Below, piece by piece: positions 43,372 to 53,448 of a stretch of 64,000 nucleotides of DNA; the stretch's first letter is position 1; every line of letters starts with the position of its first letter. Under the pieces are notes generated by a model. It did no database searches, was not told the DNA's origin, and was given only the letters and a program-made list of their open reading frames with translations. A program made the position numbers and the translations under genes. Source of the stretch: PWPR01 sp046542315 (GTDB lineage Bacteria; Bacillota; UBA994; PWPR01); the NCBI GenBank assembly GCA_046542315.1, contig JBKHBO010000001.1, positions 38,315-102,314 of the forward strand, given 5' to 3'.

Positions 43372-44808
43372 CTATATATTGTCCTTTTTTGCTAATTCCC
43401 AAAATTTATCTAATTCATTTAGAGAATACTCTCCAAAATCTTTTCCGCTTGAAGCAACTTTTCTCTCTATATATTGAAATCTTCTTCTAAATTTATTTAT
43501 TGTGCTAATTAGTGCAGACTCTGCGTCTATATGTAAAAATCTTGCCAAATTTACTACAGCAAACAAAACATCACCTAACTCATCTAAGTAATGGTTTTGA
43601 TCTGCTTCTTTCAGCTCCTCTAACTCTTCATAAACTTTATTCCATACCTCAGTAATTTCATCCCAGTCAAATCCTGCCCTTGCAGCTTTTCTCTGAATTT
43701 TATCTGCTTGCAGCAAAGCTGGCAATACTTTTGGAATATTACCTACAATACTTGTTTGATCATTACCTTTTTCTCTTTGTTTTATTTCTTCCCAAGATTT
43801 TAAAACCTCTCTAGTGTCTTCTACAGTAGAATCAGCAAAAACATGGGGATGTCTTCTAATCATCTTTTTTATTATACCACTAATTACATCTCTGTGACTG
43901 AAATAATATTCTTCATTTGCTAATACAGAATGAAAAGCTATTTGTAATAAAAGGTCACCTAATTCTTCGCACATATTCTCTTTATTACCTGATTGAATTG
44001 TCTCTAAAACTTCATATGTTTCTTCTAATAAAGCTGTCTGTAAACTCATGTGATTTTGTTCCTTATCCCAAGGGCATCCATTAGGACCTCTAAGTTTTTT
44101 GACTATATTAACAAGATCTTCAAATCTATTATTAAGCTCAACTTTTGGTATATAAACACTTGTTAAATGGTTATAATCATACCAATCCATTTCAGATATT
44201 TTTACTTCTTTTAATTCTTCTTGTCCTGCAACTCCAGCCGCTTTTATTATTTGTATATATGAATTTGGAGGGTAATAATCTAATAGCTTCAGTTTCAAAT
44301 CACTAGCAACAAACTTACTATATGTTTGTGTTATTAACAATGATTGTCCAATCCAATAATTATCTTGTGGCAAGCTCAATGCATCCAACACAATTAATCC
44401 CTTTGCAGGATGTATCTTTAGCAATGAATATATTGCATCTAGTGCACTTAGAGCTGGTTTAATTGTTATTTTCGTATCTTTCTCACTTGTCAATTCAAGG
44501 ATTAACTCTACAGTGTCTTCTAAAACCAGAGGATCCCCTGGTACTGCATACTGAATCGACCCATACTGCTTAGCCATATTTAATATAAATTCTGCTATTT
44601 TTCTATACACCTGATTAAAGTTGTCATTTTCTTCATAAAACTTATCACAGCTTGTATACTCTATATTGTTTTTTTTAAATTCTTTGACTAAAGGGTGTCT
44701 CTCTGTCCTTAAGAACAATCTCTCATTATTTTCTAAAAGATTTTTTGCTTCTAATGTTAAATGATCAAAGTCTCCTGGCCCTAATCCTATAATAGTGATA
44801 TTATTCAT
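43372..44808 (-). CDS. mazG: Nucleoside triphosphate pyrophosphohydrolase MazG with methylase-like N-domain (YabN)
   Basis: 478 residues. The N-terminal tetrapyrrole-methylase-fold domain (1-215) has IIGLGPGDFDHLTLEA and YAVPGDPLVLEDTV. The C-terminal MazG domains have LRGPNGCPWDKEQNH, EETYEVLE, EELGDLLLQIAFH and YLDELGDVLFAVVNLAR. It removes non-canonical NTPs. It follows the SpoVB-like gene immediately and has GAGGTAA before the ATG. Confidence 0.95.
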   Translation of the reverse strand: MNNITIIGLGPGDFDHLTLEAKNLLENNERLFLRTERHPLVKEFKKNNIEYTSCDKFYEENDNFNQVYRKIAEFILNMAKQYGSIQYAVPGDPLVLEDTVELILELTSEKDTKITIKPALSALDAIYSLLKIHPAKGLIVLDALSLPQDNYWIGQSLLITQTYSKFVASDLKLKLLDYYPPNSYIQIIKAAGVAGQEELKEVKISEMDWYDYNHLTSVYIPKVELNNRFEDLVNIVKKLRGPNGCPWDKEQNHMSLQTALLEETYEVLETIQSGNKENMCEELGDLLLQIAFHSVLANEEYYFSHRDVISGIIKKMIRRHPHVFADSTVEDTREVLKSWEEIKQREKGNDQTSIVGNIPKVLPALLQADKIQRKAARAGFDWDEITEVWNKVYEELEELKEADQNHYLDELGDVLFAVVNLARFLHIDAESALISTINKFRRRFQYIERKVASSGKDFGEYSLNELDKFWELAKKDNI

Positions 44809-44811
44809 AAA

Positions 44812-46425
44812 TTACCTCAACATTCTTAATTTCGAAACTATATCTACAGTTTTTTCGCCTATAAAAGGAATCATCAAATACTCTTCTTTTGAAAATACTT
44901 TAGAAAACATTAATACTAATCCGTATATTATTACTGCCACTCCAACTGAAACTGATGTTATAAATACATTACCATATCTGAGTGTGCCTAATGCAAAAAC
45001 TATGACTTTTGCAAACACTGACATTATAACTGCTGCAAATACTGGTTTAATAACTGTATTAGCCCAATCTATCTGATATCCGCTGTATCTACTTACTGCT
45101 CTAATATTTAATGTCGCTGCTATTCCATATGCAGCTATTGAAGCTATTGCGGCACCATGAATATTAATAGCAGGTATGCCTGTAAGTATTATATTTAAAA
45201 TTACTTTTGCAATTCCACCTATTATCAAATTTTTAACTGGAATTTTGGCTTGCCCAAGCCCCTGTAATATTCCTGTGCATGTTTGATGTAATGTCAGAAA
45301 TATAACTGCAAAAGCAACTACTTGTAATATTGAAGCAGCACTTGTGCTCCCATATAGTAATAAAACAATCTGCTTTGATAAAATACTTAACCCGAAAGCT
45401 GAAGGTATACCAATAATTAATATTATTTTAATAGCTAAGCCAGCCCTGCTCTTTACTACTGACCACATACCCAAAGAGCTGGCATGAGAAATTGTCGGTA
45501 CTAAGCTTGTGGCTAGAGCTGCAGCTAACATCGATGGCAAATTTATTAAGGGAATTGCAGCACCTGTTAAATCACCATACATTTCAGTAGCTTTTGCTAC
45601 TGCGAATCCAGCAGCTTGCAGACGTCTAGGAACTAAAAATGTGTCTATTCCATTCATTACTGGAATTATCATTGCTCCTAGAGTTATAGGTATAGAAAAC
45701 TGCAAAATTCTCTTTACTAGCTGCTTATTTGATCTATTTGATACACCGGGATATTTGAGTGTCAAATTATCAATGTATTTCTTTTGTTTAAAATATATAA
45801 ATATTACAGCACCTAATCCTACGAAAGAGCCAGCTACTGCACCAAAAGAAGCCCCCGCTGCAGTGTGCTCAACTGGTGCATTTATGCTAACAAGATAATA
45901 TGCTAATATCAATACAGTTATTACTCTCCCAATCTGTTCTAATAACTGTGAGATTGCTGTTGGCCACATCTTCTGTAACCCTTGGAAAAATCCTCTATAA
46001 GAAGCTTGTAATGCCACAATTACTATTGCAGGAGCAACTGCAATTAAAGGATACAACGCTCTAGGTTCTTTAATTAACTTTGAAGATATAAAAGGGGCTG
46101 CTAATATCATACCTATACTAACTACCAAACCTATTGAAGTTAGTAAAGTAGTAGCTACTTTAAAAACTCTTTTTGCCTCACCCATTCTATCTTTTGAAAT
46201 TTCTTCTGCAACTAACTTTGATATTGCAACTGGTATGCCGGTTGCTGATAGTGCTAAAAGAACATTATATACATAATATCCCATTTGATATAAGCCAATA
46301 CCCTCATTTGATATTAATCTATATAAAGGTATCCTATAAACAGCACCAATCATCCTAGATATTATACCTGCAGCTGATAATATTACTGCATTTTTTATAA
46401 ATGATGAGCTCTTTTCCTTATCCAA
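44812..46425 (-). CDS. SpoVB/MurJ-like flippase (MOP superfamily)
   Basis: About 537 residues with about 14 membrane helices. Seen: GIISRMIGAVYRIPLYRLI at the N-terminus, GIGLYQMGY and SYRGFFQGLQKMWPTAISQ. It matches the YabM/SpoVB polysaccharide-exporter group, which moves lipid-linked cell-wall precursors. It sits between mfd and mazG like Bacillus yabM. The start is uncertain: TTG at 46425 has GGTGG 8 bases upstream, and the frame is open 15 bases further. Confidence 0.9.
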   Translation of the reverse strand: MDKEKSSSFIKNAVILSAAGIISRMIGAVYRIPLYRLISNEGIGLYQMGYYVYNVLLALSATGIPVAISKLVAEEISKDRMGEAKRVFKVATTLLTSIGLVVSIGMILAAPFISSKLIKEPRALYPLIAVAPAIVIVALQASYRGFFQGLQKMWPTAISQLLEQIGRVITVLILAYYLVSINAPVEHTAAGASFGAVAGSFVGLGAVIFIYFKQKKYIDNLTLKYPGVSNRSNKQLVKRILQFSIPITLGAMIIPVMNGIDTFLVPRRLQAAGFAVAKATEMYGDLTGAAIPLINLPSMLAAALATSLVPTISHASSLGMWSVVKSRAGLAIKIILIIGIPSAFGLSILSKQIVLLLYGSTSAASILQVVAFAVIFLTLHQTCTGILQGLGQAKIPVKNLIIGGIAKVILNIILTGIPAINIHGAAIASIAAYGIAATLNIRAVSRYSGYQIDWANTVIKPVFAAVIMSVFAKVIVFALGTLRYGNVFITSVSVGVAVIIYGLVLMFSKVFSKEEYLMIPFIGEKTVDIVSKLRMLR

Positions 46426-46504
46426 TAATAACACCACCAATCATTTTAACAACAAACCAATTATATCAAATACAATTCTTAATACAAATCATGTTGAGTA
46501 TTTA

Positions 46505-49500
46505 CTAACTATCTTCGCCAATTAATTTTAAGAAAATGCTCTTTAGAACTAGTAGCTGGTTTTCAATTGTTGAGTCATCCATTTTAACTGATAGAATAAC
46601 ATCTAAGTCTTGTGGTACCATCTGTATTTTTTCTTGATACTCATGCCATAGGTCTTGAATTAATTTTGGAGAAACATTAGCATTCTGACTAAATCTAGCC
46701 TGATAGGTTAGGTTTTTCCTTTTAATCTCTACAACTGATAGCTTCTCTGCCATACTCCTAATCTGAGCAACAAGAATTAAGTTCCTAACAGACATAGGTG
46801 GTTCACCATATCTATCAATCAATTCATCAACTATATCTAAATAATCATTTTCACTATTAATTGCGATTATTTTTTTGTACATTTCAATTTTTAAATCAGA
46901 ATTTTTGATATATCTATCAGGGATATAAGCACTAATATTTAAATCCAGATCAACTTCCACTGGTTTATTTTCCTTTATGCCTTTTAATTCATTAACTGCC
47001 TCTTCTAACAGCTGCACATACAAGTCATATCCAACTTGAATCATAAATCCGCTTTGTTCAGGACCTAAGATATTGCCAGCACCTCTAATTTGCATATCTC
47101 TTAGAGCAATTTTAAATCCAGATCCTAATTCTGTGAATTCTTTTACTGCTGTCAATCTTTTTTCTGCTACTTCAGATAAAACTTTACTCTTTTTATATGT
47201 TAAAAAAGCATATGCTAATCTATCAGTTCTGCCTACTCTTCCTCTAATTTGATATAGTTGGGCTAGACCAAGCTTGTCTGCATCTTCAACTATTAGTGTA
47301 TTTACATTTGGTATGTCTAATCCACTTTCAATAATTGTTGTACTGACTAAAACATCATATTCTTTTTTATGAAAATCAATCATAATTCTTTCAAGTTGGC
47401 GCTCACCCATCTGACCATGGCCTACTGCAATTTTAGCATGAGGAATCATTTTTTCTAACTTTGCTGCTACAAATTCAATATCCTTAACTCTATTGTGTAG
47501 AAAATATATTTGCCCATTTCTTTCAATTTCTCTTTTAATTGCTTCTGTAATTATTTTATCTTGATACTCTATAACATAAGTTTGTATGGGATATCTGTTC
47601 TCAGGAGGTGTCTCGATTAAGGTTAAATCTCTCATTCCTACCATTGACATATGTAAGGTTCTTGGTATAGGAGTAGCGCTTAAACTTAAAACATCAATAT
47701 TTGACTTCATTTTCTTGATTTTCTCTTTGTGTCTTACTCCAAAGCGTTGTTCTTCATCTATTATAAGTAATCCTAAATCTTTAAATTTAATTTTGTCATT
47801 TAACAATGAATGAGTACCCACCACAATATCAACTAATCCTGCATTAAGCTCATAGATTGTTTTCTCATTTTCTTTTCTTGTTCTAAATCTACTTAACATT
47901 GCAATTTTTAGAGGGAATTTACTCATTCTATCTAACATAGTTTGATAGTGTTGATGTGCTAATATCGTTGTAGGAACTAATATAGCGACTTGCTTACCAT
48001 CTGTTGCTGCTTTAAATGCAGCTCTCAAAGCTACCTCTGTTTTACCAAAGCCTACATCTCCACATAGAAGCCTATCCATTGGCTTATCACTCATCATATC
48101 ATCTTTTACTTCTTCAATAGCTTTTAATTGATCTCTTGTTTCCTGGTATGGGAAGCTTTCCTCGAATTCTTTCTGCCATTCATTATCTTCAGGGAAAGCA
48201 TAACCTTTATTTTTCTCTCTTTCAGCATAAAGATATAGAAGCTCTTTAGCCATATCTTGAATAGATTTCTTAACTCTATTTTTCACTCTCTGCCAATCAC
48301 TAGTACCTAGTGAATAGATTTTTGGTCTTTTACCTTCTGCACCGATGTATTTTTGAACTAGATGTATCTGATCTATTGGTACGAATAATCTATCTTTCCC
48401 TTTATATCTGATAGATATATAGTCTTTTTGTATATCATTGATCTCCATAGTTTTAATGCCTTGATAAACACCTATACCATGAGATACATGTACTACATAA
48501 TCTCCGACCTCTAACTCTCTATAATCAAGCAGTCTCTTCTGAGCTTTATCTTCAACATTTGAAATTCGCATCTTCTTTTTTCGCTCAATGCCGAATATTT
48601 CTTTTTCTGTTAAAACGATGAGACTCAACTCTGGCATCTCAAAACCTTGGTCTAGTTCTGCTTTGCTAATTACTAAAGTACCATTAGGCAAATCATCACC
48701 TAAGTCATCCATCAATAAAACATCATATTTAGTGCTCGCAAAGTACTTATATAGCTCATCTGCTTTTTTTTCTGGCACTGCTAATACAACTTTATATTTA
48801 TTATTTATCCATTTATCAATATCATTTTTCAAAAAATTGATTTGTCCATGATAATTATTTGCTTCTTTTGTTACAAAGCTGTGCAAACTAACTGGTTGAT
48901 GGCTTCTAACTTTCCTTGTCAATAAAGATAGCGTTAAGCTTCTACCTTTCTCAGACGCTTCCTCAACTAGGTCTTTATAATGCTTATATCCATTTTTTTG
49001 AATGGGTAAAATTGATGGGTCATCTTCAATTTCTTTAAGAAAAAGATTAGCTTTTTCTTCTAGTCTAGCTGGGTCGTCCCAAATAACAAACGAGTCATCT
49101 TTGACAAAGCTAAATAAGCTGACTGCTTTATTGAGAAAATAATAGGAGTATTGACTATATTGACTACCTTTAGAGCCATCTTTTAATCTTATCAGGTCTT
49201 GTTCCCATGAATTGTAAACATCTTTGCTTACCTTCACTTTCATAGACTCTATTTCATTCTCTAATTTAGTTAGACCTTCTTTTGAACTTTCTTTCCAACA
49301 CATTTCATAAGCTGGTGAAACATTAGCTTTCTCAATAATTTTTATTGTTCTTTGATCAGCTACGTCAAACTCTCTAATTGAATCAACTTCATCTCCAAAC
49401 ATTTCAACCCTAATTGGATTGTCTCTATTTAATGGATAAATATCTATTATAGCACCACGTATACTGAACTGAGCTTTACTATCCACTTGAATTTTTCGCT

Positions 49501-49987
49501 CATAACCAGAGTTTATTAGTTTTTCAATAAGTGTTGCTTGTTTAAATTCAGAATTTAATTCAATGGTTAAAGTTAATTCATTTATTGTTTCTGGTTTTGG
49601 CAGAAGTTGCATAAGTGAACTAACTGTTGAAACTATTGTGCCTTCACCCTTTGCTAATGCATGTATGGCTTCAATTCTCATTTTGACAATGTCATGACTA
49701 TCTGCTAAAAGCATACTCTGAATACGAAGATCATTTTCTGGGAAATATATAACTTCTCTATTGGGATTAAATCTTTTTAACTGCTCAACCCATTGAATAG
49801 CTTGCCTTTCATCAACAGCAACAATAATCGTTTGTTTTTCTAACTTTGAAATTGTAGCAGCTGACAATGCATATTTCTGTGTTCCACTAACCCCGAAAAC
49901 TGCATGCTCTCCTTTGGTAGAAGACAATGCTTTATACAATTTATCAAACATATTTAATTTTTCTATCTGTCTAAGTATGCTTTCCAT
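46505..49987 (-). CDS. mfd: Transcription-repair coupling factor Mfd
   Basis: 1160 residues. Domain order: UvrB-like N-terminal module, the polymerase-interaction domain with VGDYVVHVSHGIGVYQG, then the RecG-like translocase with CGDVGFGKTEVALRAAFKA and LIIDEEQRFGV, and a C-terminal regulatory domain. It removes stalled RNA polymerase and recruits UvrA. It follows pth by 12 bases. The fin (yabK) and spoVT genes that flank mfd in Bacillus are absent. Confidence 0.98.
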   Translation of the reverse strand: MESILRQIEKLNMFDKLYKALSSTKGEHAVFGVSGTQKYALSAATISKLEKQTIIVAVDERQAIQWVEQLKRFNPNREVIYFPENDLRIQSMLLADSHDIVKMRIEAIHALAKGEGTIVSTVSSLMQLLPKPETINELTLTIELNSEFKQATLIEKLINSGYERKIQVDSKAQFSIRGAIIDIYPLNRDNPIRVEMFGDEVDSIREFDVADQRTIKIIEKANVSPAYEMCWKESSKEGLTKLENEIESMKVKVSKDVYNSWEQDLIRLKDGSKGSQYSQYSYYFLNKAVSLFSFVKDDSFVIWDDPARLEEKANLFLKEIEDDPSILPIQKNGYKHYKDLVEEASEKGRSLTLSLLTRKVRSHQPVSLHSFVTKEANNYHGQINFLKNDIDKWINNKYKVVLAVPEKKADELYKYFASTKYDVLLMDDLGDDLPNGTLVISKAELDQGFEMPELSLIVLTEKEIFGIERKKKMRISNVEDKAQKRLLDYRELEVGDYVVHVSHGIGVYQGIKTMEINDIQKDYISIRYKGKDRLFVPIDQIHLVQKYIGAEGKRPKIYSLGTSDWQRVKNRVKKSIQDMAKELLYLYAEREKNKGYAFPEDNEWQKEFEESFPYQETRDQLKAIEEVKDDMMSDKPMDRLLCGDVGFGKTEVALRAAFKAATDGKQVAILVPTTILAHQHYQTMLDRMSKFPLKIAMLSRFRTRKENEKTIYELNAGLVDIVVGTHSLLNDKIKFKDLGLLIIDEEQRFGVRHKEKIKKMKSNIDVLSLSATPIPRTLHMSMVGMRDLTLIETPPENRYPIQTYVIEYQDKIITEAIKREIERNGQIYFLHNRVKDIEFVAAKLEKMIPHAKIAVGHGQMGERQLERIMIDFHKKEYDVLVSTTIIESGLDIPNVNTLIVEDADKLGLAQLYQIRGRVGRTDRLAYAFLTYKKSKVLSEVAEKRLTAVKEFTELGSGFKIALRDMQIRGAGNILGPEQSGFMIQVGYDLYVQLLEEAVNELKGIKENKPVEVDLDLNISAYIPDRYIKNSDLKIEMYKKIIAINSENDYLDIVDELIDRYGEPPMSVRNLILVAQIRSMAEKLSVVEIKRKNLTYQARFSQNANVSPKLIQDLWHEYQEKIQMVPQDLDVILSVKMDDSTIENQLLVLKSIFLKLIGEDS

Positions 49988-49999
49988 AATATTCCTCTT

Positions 50000-50566
50000 T
50001 TATTTATCTAAATCTGAGTTGTATTTATTCATTGTATTATCAAGTGTGTTGTTAATTGAGTATATTGCGGCTTCCGATGCAATATCAATGACTTTATCTA
50101 TAATTTTTTGCTCACTTTCATCAAACTTGGACAAAACATAGGATATTTGATCAAATTCAGGAGAGCCTATTCCTACTCTCATCCTTGGGAATTCATTAGT
50201 CCCTAAAGCATCGATAACTGATTGTACACCGTTATGTCCTCCAGAGCTTCCTTTTTTCCTAATTCTAATTTGCCCAATATCAAAATCTTTATCATCATAT
50301 ATTATCATTATATCCTCTAAATCAAGATTATAAAAATTTACAACCTCCCTAACACTTAAGCCACTTCTATTCATAAAAGTTAGCGGCTGCATTAATATTA
50401 CAGATTCTCCTTTATACACTGTTTTAGCAAACAGAGCTTTGAATTTTTCTTTTTGTGCAACAACATTTAGTTTTTCTGCAACTTTTGCTACTACATTAAA
50501 GCCCAAGTTGTGCTTGGTATTTGCATATTTGCTTCCTGGATTACCTAAACCAATAATACATTTCAC
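50000..50566 (-). CDS. pth: Peptidyl-tRNA hydrolase
   Basis: 188 residues. IIGLGNPGSKYANTKHNLGF includes the catalytic histidine, and LTFMNRSG and IYDDKDFDIGQIRIR follow. It recycles peptidyl-tRNA. GTG start with GGAG upstream. The pth-mfd order is conserved. Confidence 0.97.
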   Translation of the reverse strand: MKCIIGLGNPGSKYANTKHNLGFNVVAKVAEKLNVVAQKEKFKALFAKTVYKGESVILMQPLTFMNRSGLSVREVVNFYNLDLEDIMIIYDDKDFDIGQIRIRKKGSSGGHNGVQSVIDALGTNEFPRMRVGIGSPEFDQISYVLSKFDESEQKIIDKVIDIASEAAIYSINNTLDNTMNKYNSDLDK

Positions 50567-50586
50567 TATTCTTTAACTCCTTTATC

Positions 50587-50615
50587 ATAAAAGAAGCCGG
50601 TTAACCGGCTTCTTT
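50587..50615 (-). terminator. Terminator after prs
   Basis: AAAGAAGCCGG-TTAA-CCGGCTTCTTT, an 11 base-pair stem, followed by TATG. Strong hairpin, weak T-tail. Confidence 0.75.
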
Positions 50616-50627
50616 ATTGTCTATTGC

Positions 50628-51584
50628 TTACCTAAATAAAGCACTAACTGATCGTTGTTCAAAAATCCTTGTTATTGCATTACCAAAAACGCAAGATACT
50701 GAAAGAACTTTGATTTTTTTAACATTCACTGCCCTTTTTGTTAAAGGTATGGTATCAGTAACAATAAGCTCTTCTAATGGGCTGTTTGCAACTCTTTCTA
50801 TCGCTGGTCCAGATAATACTGGATGAGTGCAGGCAGCATATACCTTTGTAGCGCCCAAATTCATTAATGCTCTTGCTCCATTTGTTAATGTACCAGCAGT
50901 ATCAATTATATCGTCAATCATAATACATTTTTTTCCTTCAATCTCACCTATAACATTCATTACTTCAGCTTGATTTGCTTTTTGCCTTCTTTTATCAATG
51001 ATTGCTAATGGTGCGTTTAAAGCTGTAGCTAAATGTCTTGCCCTTAAAATTCCCCCATGGTCAGGAGCTACTACCACAGTATTATCATCATTTTTATATC
51101 CTTTATCAAGAAAGTAATCTGCAAAAATATTCCTTGCAAATAAATTATCTACAGGTATATCAAAAAACCCCTGTATCTGGTTAGCATGTAAATCCATAGT
51201 TAATACTCTATCTGCTCCAGCTACAGATATTAAATTGGCTACTAATTTTGCAGTAATTGGGTCTCTAGCTTTTGATTTCCGATCTTGACGTGCATAACCA
51301 AAATACGGTATTACGGCTGTTACAGATTTTACTGATGCTCTTTTTAAAGCATCTATAAAAATGAGTAGTTCCATTAAGTGTTCTGCAGCAGGATAATGTG
51401 TTGGCTGTATTACAAAAGCATCACTACCTCTAACACTTTCATCTATTTGCATGCTTTTTTCCCCATCACTGAACCTTAGTAGGCTACTTTTCGCTAAATC
51501 CAACCCACAACACTCAGTTATTCGCTTTGCCAGCATGGGATGTGCTGTCCCAGTGAAAATCTTTAGTCTTTTTTTACTGTCCAT
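50628..51584 (-). CDS. prs: Ribose-phosphate pyrophosphokinase
   Basis: Makes PRPP; 318 residues from the ATG at 51584, which has GGAGGG upstream. Motifs: RFSDGE, IPYFGYARQDRK, TMDLHANQIQGFF with the catalytic histidine, and the PRPP loop CIMIDDIIDTAGT. It feeds upp, hpt, nadC and purine synthesis in this window. The glmU-prs-pth order is standard. Confidence 0.98.
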   Translation of the reverse strand: MDSKKRLKIFTGTAHPMLAKRITECCGLDLAKSSLLRFSDGEKSMQIDESVRGSDAFVIQPTHYPAAEHLMELLIFIDALKRASVKSVTAVIPYFGYARQDRKSKARDPITAKLVANLISVAGADRVLTMDLHANQIQGFFDIPVDNLFARNIFADYFLDKGYKNDDNTVVVAPDHGGILRARHLATALNAPLAIIDKRRQKANQAEVMNVIGEIEGKKCIMIDDIIDTAGTLTNGARALMNLGATKVYAACTHPVLSGPAIERVANSPLEELIVTDTIPLTKRAVNVKKIKVLSVSCVFGNAITRIFEQRSVSALFR

Positions 51585-51613
51585 ATCAAAGCCCTCCATA
51601 AATAGCTTTTTTG

Positions 51614-53005
51614 TTACTTATCTTTAAGTTTATTTCGCATTTCTCTACGTTTTTTTGCCCAACCTGCTTTGTTAATTTGTTTATCCCTAGCTATAGCTAG
51701 GGCATCTGGCGGAACATCTTTAGTAATTGTAGAACCTGCAGCCACCAATGATCTTGCACCTATTTTTACTGGCGCCACCAAATTTACATTACACCCAACA
51801 AATGACTCATCTCCTATAATAGTTTGGTGTTTTTTAAAACCATCATAGTTAACGACAATTGTACCTGCACCGATATTTACATCTTTGCCAATGATCGTGT
51901 CCCCAACATATGATAAGTGTGGGACTTTAGATCCTTGTCCTATAGTAGATTTCTTTACTTCAACAAACTGCCCTACTTTTGCACCTTTTTCCACCACTGT
52001 TTCTGGCCTTATGTATGCATATGGACCTATAGTGGTTTCATCCTTAATAATTGCAGAAAAGATGCTTGATCTCATAACTTTGCTTCTATTACCAATTACT
52101 GTATCTTGAATGTGAGTATATGGTCCGACTTCACAGTCCATACCTATTGTACTATTTCCAGTCAAATATGTAAAAGGTAAAATCGTTGTATCTGGAGCAA
52201 TTTTTACAGTACTTTCTATATGAGTGGAGTCAGGATCTATAATTGTTACACCTGATAACATTAATTCTTCAAGATAATTCCTATTAATTATTTTTTTAGC
52301 TTCAGCTAAGCTTTTTCTATCATTAATTCCTAAAGACTCTTCTTCATTTGTTACTTTGATTCCCTTAACAATTTTTCCATTTTTGTTTAAGTATTTTATA
52401 GTATCTGTTAAGTAGTATTCTTTTTGTGCATTGTTATTAGTTAATGAATCCAAGCTTTTGAGTAAAGCTTCTCCCTTAAAGCAGCTAATTCCAAACCATA
52501 CCTCGTCAATTTTTTTCTGTGAATCTGTAGCATCTTTTTCTTCAACAATTTCTTTTATATTATATTCTTCATCCCTTATTATTCTTCCGTATCCATAAGG
52601 ATTCTCTTTTTTTACTGTCAAAAGTGTAGCATCTGCATTTTCATGCAATTCCAATAACTTTTTTAGAGATTCTGAAGAAATTAAAGGGCCATCTCCTAGT
52701 AAAATTAAAAAATCATAGTCAATATTTTTCTTTATATACTCTTTTGCTTGCATAACAGCATGTCCAGTTCCCAATTGTTCTTTTTGGTAAATATAAGAAT
52801 ATTCTTCACCTAATGTTTCTCTCATCAACTCTGAATCATTTCCAATAATTATACCAATATCAACTGCACCTATCTTTTTGGCAGCTTCTATAGTATATGT
52901 AATTAGTGGCTTTCCGCTTAATAAATGTAAGTTTTTATTAAGCTTTGATTTCATTCTAGTACCTTTACCTGCAGCCAAAATTAATGCTATTACATTTTTA
53001 CTCAT
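51614..53005 (-). CDS. glmU: Bifunctional UDP-GlcNAc pyrophosphorylase / GlcN-1-P acetyltransferase
   Basis: 463 residues. The uridylyltransferase domain (1-230) has LAAGKGTRMKSKLNKNLH. A left-handed beta-helix follows, with hexapeptide repeats (TIGPYAYIRPETVVEKGAKVG), ending in a short basic tail. It makes UDP-GlcNAc for peptidoglycan. It lies between spoVG and prs. Confidence 0.98.
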   Translation of the reverse strand: MSKNVIALILAAGKGTRMKSKLNKNLHLLSGKPLITYTIEAAKKIGAVDIGIIIGNDSELMRETLGEEYSYIYQKEQLGTGHAVMQAKEYIKKNIDYDFLILLGDGPLISSESLKKLLELHENADATLLTVKKENPYGYGRIIRDEEYNIKEIVEEKDATDSQKKIDEVWFGISCFKGEALLKSLDSLTNNNAQKEYYLTDTIKYLNKNGKIVKGIKVTNEEESLGINDRKSLAEAKKIINRNYLEELMLSGVTIIDPDSTHIESTVKIAPDTTILPFTYLTGNSTIGMDCEVGPYTHIQDTVIGNRSKVMRSSIFSAIIKDETTIGPYAYIRPETVVEKGAKVGQFVEVKKSTIGQGSKVPHLSYVGDTIIGKDVNIGAGTIVVNYDGFKKHQTIIGDESFVGCNVNLVAPVKIGARSLVAAGSTITKDVPPDALAIARDKQINKAGWAKKRREMRNKLKDK

Positions 53006-53052
53006 ATATATTACTCTACCTTTCTTAACAGTATTTTACTTGTTATAAAGCA

Positions 53053-53080
53053 ATTAAGAAGAGGATATCCTCTTCTTAAT
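53053..53080 (-). terminator. Perfect palindrome after spoVG
   Basis: ATTAAGAAGAGGAT-ATCCTCTTCTTAAT, a 28-base perfect inverted repeat without loop bases, followed by TGCTTT. It probably terminates or processes the spoVG transcript before glmU. Confidence 0.65.
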
Positions 53081-53089
53081 GCTTATTGA

Positions 53090-53368
53090 TTACTCAGATT
53101 CACTTTCCTCTGGCGGCTCCTGCTTGTAAAATTCAGCCATCACTAAGTTATGAATATGTTCTCTCATTTCAGTGCATATTGGATGAGCTACATCCTTAAA
53201 CTCACCGTTCGGTAGTTTACGACTAGGCATTGCTATAAACATACCGTTATTGCCCTCTATAACACGCAAATCATGTACAACAAACTGGTCGTTTAGAGTA
53301 ACAGAAGCAATAGCTCTCATTCTGCCAGCGCTGTCTACACGGCGTAGTCGAACATCAGTAACTTGCAT
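53090..53368 (-). CDS. spoVG: SpoVG regulatory protein
   Basis: 92-residue nucleic-acid-binding protein: MQVTDVRLRRVDSAGRMRA, IASVTLNDQFVVHDLRVI, and FIAMPSRKLPNGEFKDVAHP. It is needed for proper septation and gene regulation in Bacilli; non-spore-forming bacteria keep it too. GGGGGTGG lies before the ATG. Its upstream region contains a SigH-type promoter. Confidence 0.97.
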   Translation of the reverse strand: MQVTDVRLRRVDSAGRMRAIASVTLNDQFVVHDLRVIEGNNGMFIAMPSRKLPNGEFKDVAHPICTEMREHIHNLVMAEFYKQEPPEESESE

Positions 53369-53402
53369 GAGGCCACCCCCTTCTTTGATGCATTAAATCA
53401 TA

Positions 53403-53427
53403 ATTCTATAAAACATATAAATATCCT
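53403..53427 (-). promoter_or_regulatory. SigH-type promoter of spoVG
   Basis: GC-AGGATAT (-35, 53427-53421), exactly 14 bases, then GAAT (-10, 53406-53403). This fits the SigH consensus RWAGGAxxT-N14-HGAAT and closely resembles the Bacillus spoVG promoter from memory. An AT-rich stretch precedes it, like the region AbrB binds in Bacillus. SigH itself is at 9543-10220. Confidence 0.8.
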
Positions 53428-53448
53428 GCAAATAATAACTACATTTTA

